Source: an uncultured Clostridium sp. (GTDB taxonomy: Bacteria; Bacillota; Clostridia; Lachnospirales; Anaerotignaceae). From it: a stretch of 8,021 nucleotides of DNA. Location: assembly GCA_947246775.1 (NCBI GenBank), contig CAMXTM010000084.1, positions 1 through 8,021 of the forward strand, written 5' to 3'. The position numbers and the translations under genes were made by a program. Positions 6,866-8,021 of the stretch are shown piece after piece. The notes under the pieces are model-generated. The model did no database searches, was not told the DNA's origin, and saw only the letters and a program-made list of their open reading frames with translations. Numbering within the stretch: the stretch's first letter is position 1; every line of letters begins with the position of its first letter.

Positions 6866-6891
6866 AGTGGAAAAGCACAGCTTTGTCCGCT
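6866..6891 (+). other. 5'-UTR hairpin of the HIT mRNA
   Basis: Arms AGTGGAAAAGC (6866-6876) and GCTTTGTCCGCT (6880-6891) can form an 11-pair stem (one G-U pair) with a single bulged G at 6885 and an ACA triloop. It starts about 7 bases after the predicted transcription start and has no U-tract, so it is not a terminator. It could protect the 5' end of the message or be a regulatory fold. Function is inferred only. Confidence 0.45.
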
Positions 6892-6904
6892 CAACTAAAT
6901 TCAA

Positions 6905-6911
6905 AAAGGAG
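6905..6911 (+). promoter_or_regulatory. Ribosome-binding site that fixes the HIT gene start
   Basis: AAAGGAG at 6905-6911 is 8 bases before the ATG at 6920. The in-frame GTG at 6911-6913 overlaps this site and so cannot be its start codon, which removes three residues (MFP) from the longest open frame. Confidence 0.85.
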
Positions 6912-6919
6912 TGTTTCCC

Positions 6920-7333
6920 ATGAGTGATTGTGTATTTTGTAACATTGTATCTGGTAAATTTGGTTCTGCTACCTTATACGAAAATGAAGAATTTAAAGTC
7001 ATATTAGACCGTTTCCCTGCTAACGAGGGACACGTTTTAATTCTTTTAAAACAACATGTACCTAATATTTTTGAACTAGACCCAGAGGTAGGTGGTCGTT
7101 TATTTACCTTAGCTGTTAAAATTGCTCAGGTAATGAAAAAAACATTAAATTTAGAATACCTAAATGTTATGCAAAACAACGGTTCTGTCGCTGGTCAAAC
7201 AGTAGACCATTTTCATTTGCATCTTATCCCTCGCTATGAAAAAGATGGTATTCAAATTGCTTACAAACCACTTGATTTAACAGATGAACAAATCGAGTCT
7301 ATGCGTCAAAAAATTTATGCTGGAATCCAATAA
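6920..7333 (+). CDS. HIT-family (histidine triad) nucleotide hydrolase
   Basis: HIT proteins of this type hydrolyse nucleoside phosphoramidates or related nucleotide conjugates by a covalent nucleotidyl-histidine intermediate. The physiological substrate in Firmicutes is unclear. The 137-residue cytoplasmic protein carries the histidine triad HFHLHLI (97-103; His99 is the expected nucleophile). His38 in NEGHVLI and Asn87/Gly88 in the QNNGSVAGQTVDH segment (85-97) are also typical. Cys4 and Cys7 in CVFCNIV, with His46 and His97, match the zinc-site layout seen in Bacillus subtilis Hit. Length is normal for the family. The ATG at 6920 is used because the ribosome-binding site overlaps the upstream in-frame GTG. 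The gene looks monocistronic: its own extended -10 promoter, a leader hairpin, and a terminator 4 bases after the stop. Confidence 0.95.
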   Translation: MSDCVFCNIVSGKFGSATLYENEEFKVILDRFPANEGHVLILLKQHVPNIFELDPEVGGRLFTLAVKIAQVMKKTLNLEYLNVMQNNGSVAGQTVDHFHLHLIPRYEKDGIQIAYKPLDLTDEQIESMRQKIYAGIQ

Positions 7334-7336
7334 GAT

Positions 7337-7376
7337 AAAAGCCCTTTTGCTACAAAAAGCAGGGGCTTTTTTGTTT
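7337..7376 (+). terminator. Intrinsic terminator of the HIT gene
   Basis: AAAAGCCC (7337-7344) pairs with GGGCTTTT (7363-7370), an 8-bp stem with a further TGC/GCA pairing possible in the loop. A TTTTTTGTTT tract follows (7367-7376). It starts four bases after the HIT stop codon. Confidence 0.88.
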
Positions 7377-7389
7377 CCATAAAATATAT

Positions 7390-7402
7390 TGTAAACTTTA
7401 CA
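7390..7402. promoter_or_regulatory. 13-bp odd palindrome TGTAAA-C-TTTACA, possible operator
   Basis: TGTAAA (7390-7395) and TTTACA (7397-7402) are exact inverted half-sites around a single C, with a third TGTAAA at 7443-7448. The pattern is the kind bound by dimeric repressors. No regulator gene is nearby, and I cannot assign it to a known family. Confidence 0.4.
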
Positions 7403-7448
7403 CACTATTTTTAAAAAATTACAGCAATTTTTTTAAAAATAGTGTAAA
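7397..7448. repeat. Large dyad symmetry upstream of the secreted-protein gene
   Basis: CACTATTTTTAAAAAA (7403-7418) and TTTTTTAAAAATAGTG (7429-7444) are perfect 16-bp inverted arms around a 10-base loop. A7402-T7445 extends the stem, and TTT/AAA outside (7397-7399 and 7446-7448) extends it again past a 2-base bulge. No T-run follows on either strand, so it is not a simple terminator. TAAAAT at 7445-7450 could serve as a -10 for the next gene, which would place the dyad across a promoter. An operator, a message-stabilising hairpin or an old element end are all possible. Confidence 0.6.
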
Positions 7449-7522
7449 ATAAAAGAAATAAAAATATGTTAAACAATCACATTCTTTTTTTTATTAATTT
7501 AACTACAAAGGAGTTTTCAATT

Positions 7523-8021
7523 ATGAAGAAAAAATTATTAACTTGTATGTTATGTGCTTTTGCTTTTACTTGTGTTCCTTTTTCAATCTATACTACTAGT
7601 ACACAAAGCGCTTTTGCAGCAGATAGAGCATTTTCTTCTATTTTTTTAGAAACAACTAGTGTAAAAGAAATTACATCACCAACAAATTTACCCGTTTTTC
7701 GTATTAAAGATGAAAGTGGGATAGCAGCACAAGAAGACACTATTTATTCTTTAAAATTAGACAATGGTTTTATCTTTCAAAATAAACCAGAAATTATTTC
7801 CTCTGGAAAATACAGAGATAAAGTTTTTTTTGAAATTGATTACCAAAATCCAGCAATTGCTTACATAACAATACAGAAAAAAACAGACAGCAGTGATGGT
7901 GTCATCGAATTTCACAATCTTGATGTTACACCAACTAAAACTTCAGAAATCAACAAAGATATTATCTTAACACTCAGCGGCAACAATACCTACGACACCA
8001 TAAAAATTGGTACATACAAAG
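7523..8021 (+). CDS. Secreted protein, N-terminal 166 residues, cut by the window end
   Basis: This is an open frame from ATG 7523 to the last base with no stop; the C-terminus lies beyond the window. I do not recognise a named gene. It begins with a clear Sec signal peptide: MKKK, a hydrophobic core (5-22), and a likely cleavage site after AFA at residue 32 (SAFA, then AD). There is no lipobox. The mature part is Thr/Ser/Asn-rich and predicted beta-rich. The segment around residues 127-164 (VIEFHNLDVTPT, then DIILTLSG and IKIGTY) resembles beta-sandwich repeats seen in clostridial surface proteins with a copper-amine-oxidase-N-like (stalk) domain; this is a weak, pattern-level resemblance. 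A strong AAAGGAG (7507-7513) lies 9 bases before the ATG. It stands alone after a terminator, behind an unusual dyad, and so probably has its own regulated promoter. Function unknown; probably cell surface or extracellular. Confidence 0.8.
   Translation, partial: MKKKLLTCMLCAFAFTCVPFSIYTTSTQSAFAADRAFSSIFLETTSVKEITSPTNLPVFRIKDESGIAAQEDTIYSLKLDNGFIFQNKPEIISSGKYRDKVFFEIDYQNPAIAYITIQKKTDSSDGVIEFHNLDVTPTKTSEINKDIILTLSGNNTYDTIKIGTYK

Noticed and set aside
6911..6913. GTG at 6911 as the HIT start
   Set aside because: The GTG overlaps the AAAGGAG ribosome-binding site that serves the ATG at 6920, and HIT proteins of this type start close to the CxxC motif.
1..8021. Mobile element, CRISPR array, tRNA/rRNA, phage or defence system
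   Set aside because: No transposase or integrase frames, no regularly spaced repeats, no tRNA-like fold, and no defence-type domains were seen. Gene content and codon style look uniform across the window.

Overview
The window is AT-rich, with Gram-positive ribosome-binding sites (AGGAG or AAGGAGG cores), a lipoprotein signal peptide of Firmicute type, and gene content typical of a low-GC anaerobic Firmicute. Clostridia, perhaps Lachnospiraceae-like, is the best guess. This rests on protein style and gene neighbourhood (mfd followed by a PrsA/SurA-like lipoprotein, and a stand-alone murG of the [11 protein letters not shown] type), not on a database match. Every recognised gene is a chromosomal housekeeping or cell-envelope gene. 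I see no tRNA, rRNA, CRISPR array, transposase, phage gene or defence gene.

Layout. Bases 1-2073 (+) are the C-terminal part of mfd, the transcription-repair coupling factor, whose N-terminus lies before the window. A 97-base gap leads to a secreted lipoprotein of the PrsA/SurA foldase type (2171-3136, +), whose parvulin domain lacks the usual catalytic residues. Next comes a short leader region (about 3137-3224) with a possible 11-codon peptide and a perfect 14-bp inverted repeat that ends at the ribosome-binding site of an esterase gene (3225-3992, +). A bidirectional terminator at about 4000-4046 separates this rightward block from a leftward pair, murG then galE (6119-5058 and 5042-4050, -). 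In that pair the galE ribosome-binding site overlaps the murG stop codon. A 191-base AT-rich divergent spacer follows. It carries a plausible extended -10 promoter for murG and leads rightward to a ferritin-like helical protein (6311-6826, +), then a HIT-family nucleotide hydrolase with its own promoter, 5'-UTR hairpin and terminator (6920-7333, +). After the terminator, a 189-base spacer with a large dyad symmetry precedes the start of a secreted protein (7523 to the window end, +), which is cut off by the window.

Functionally, mfd rescues stalled RNA polymerase and starts transcription-coupled repair. The lipoprotein should help fold exported proteins outside the membrane. MurG makes lipid II for peptidoglycan, and GalE supplies UDP-galactose-type sugars for envelope polysaccharides, so the leftward pair links two users of UDP-sugars. 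The HIT protein and the ferritin-like protein look like independent small housekeeping or stress genes.

This is mostly an ordinary core region. The parts not explained by known genes are the non-coding structures: the leader peptide and hairpin before the esterase, the hairpin before the HIT gene, and the large dyad before the secreted protein.
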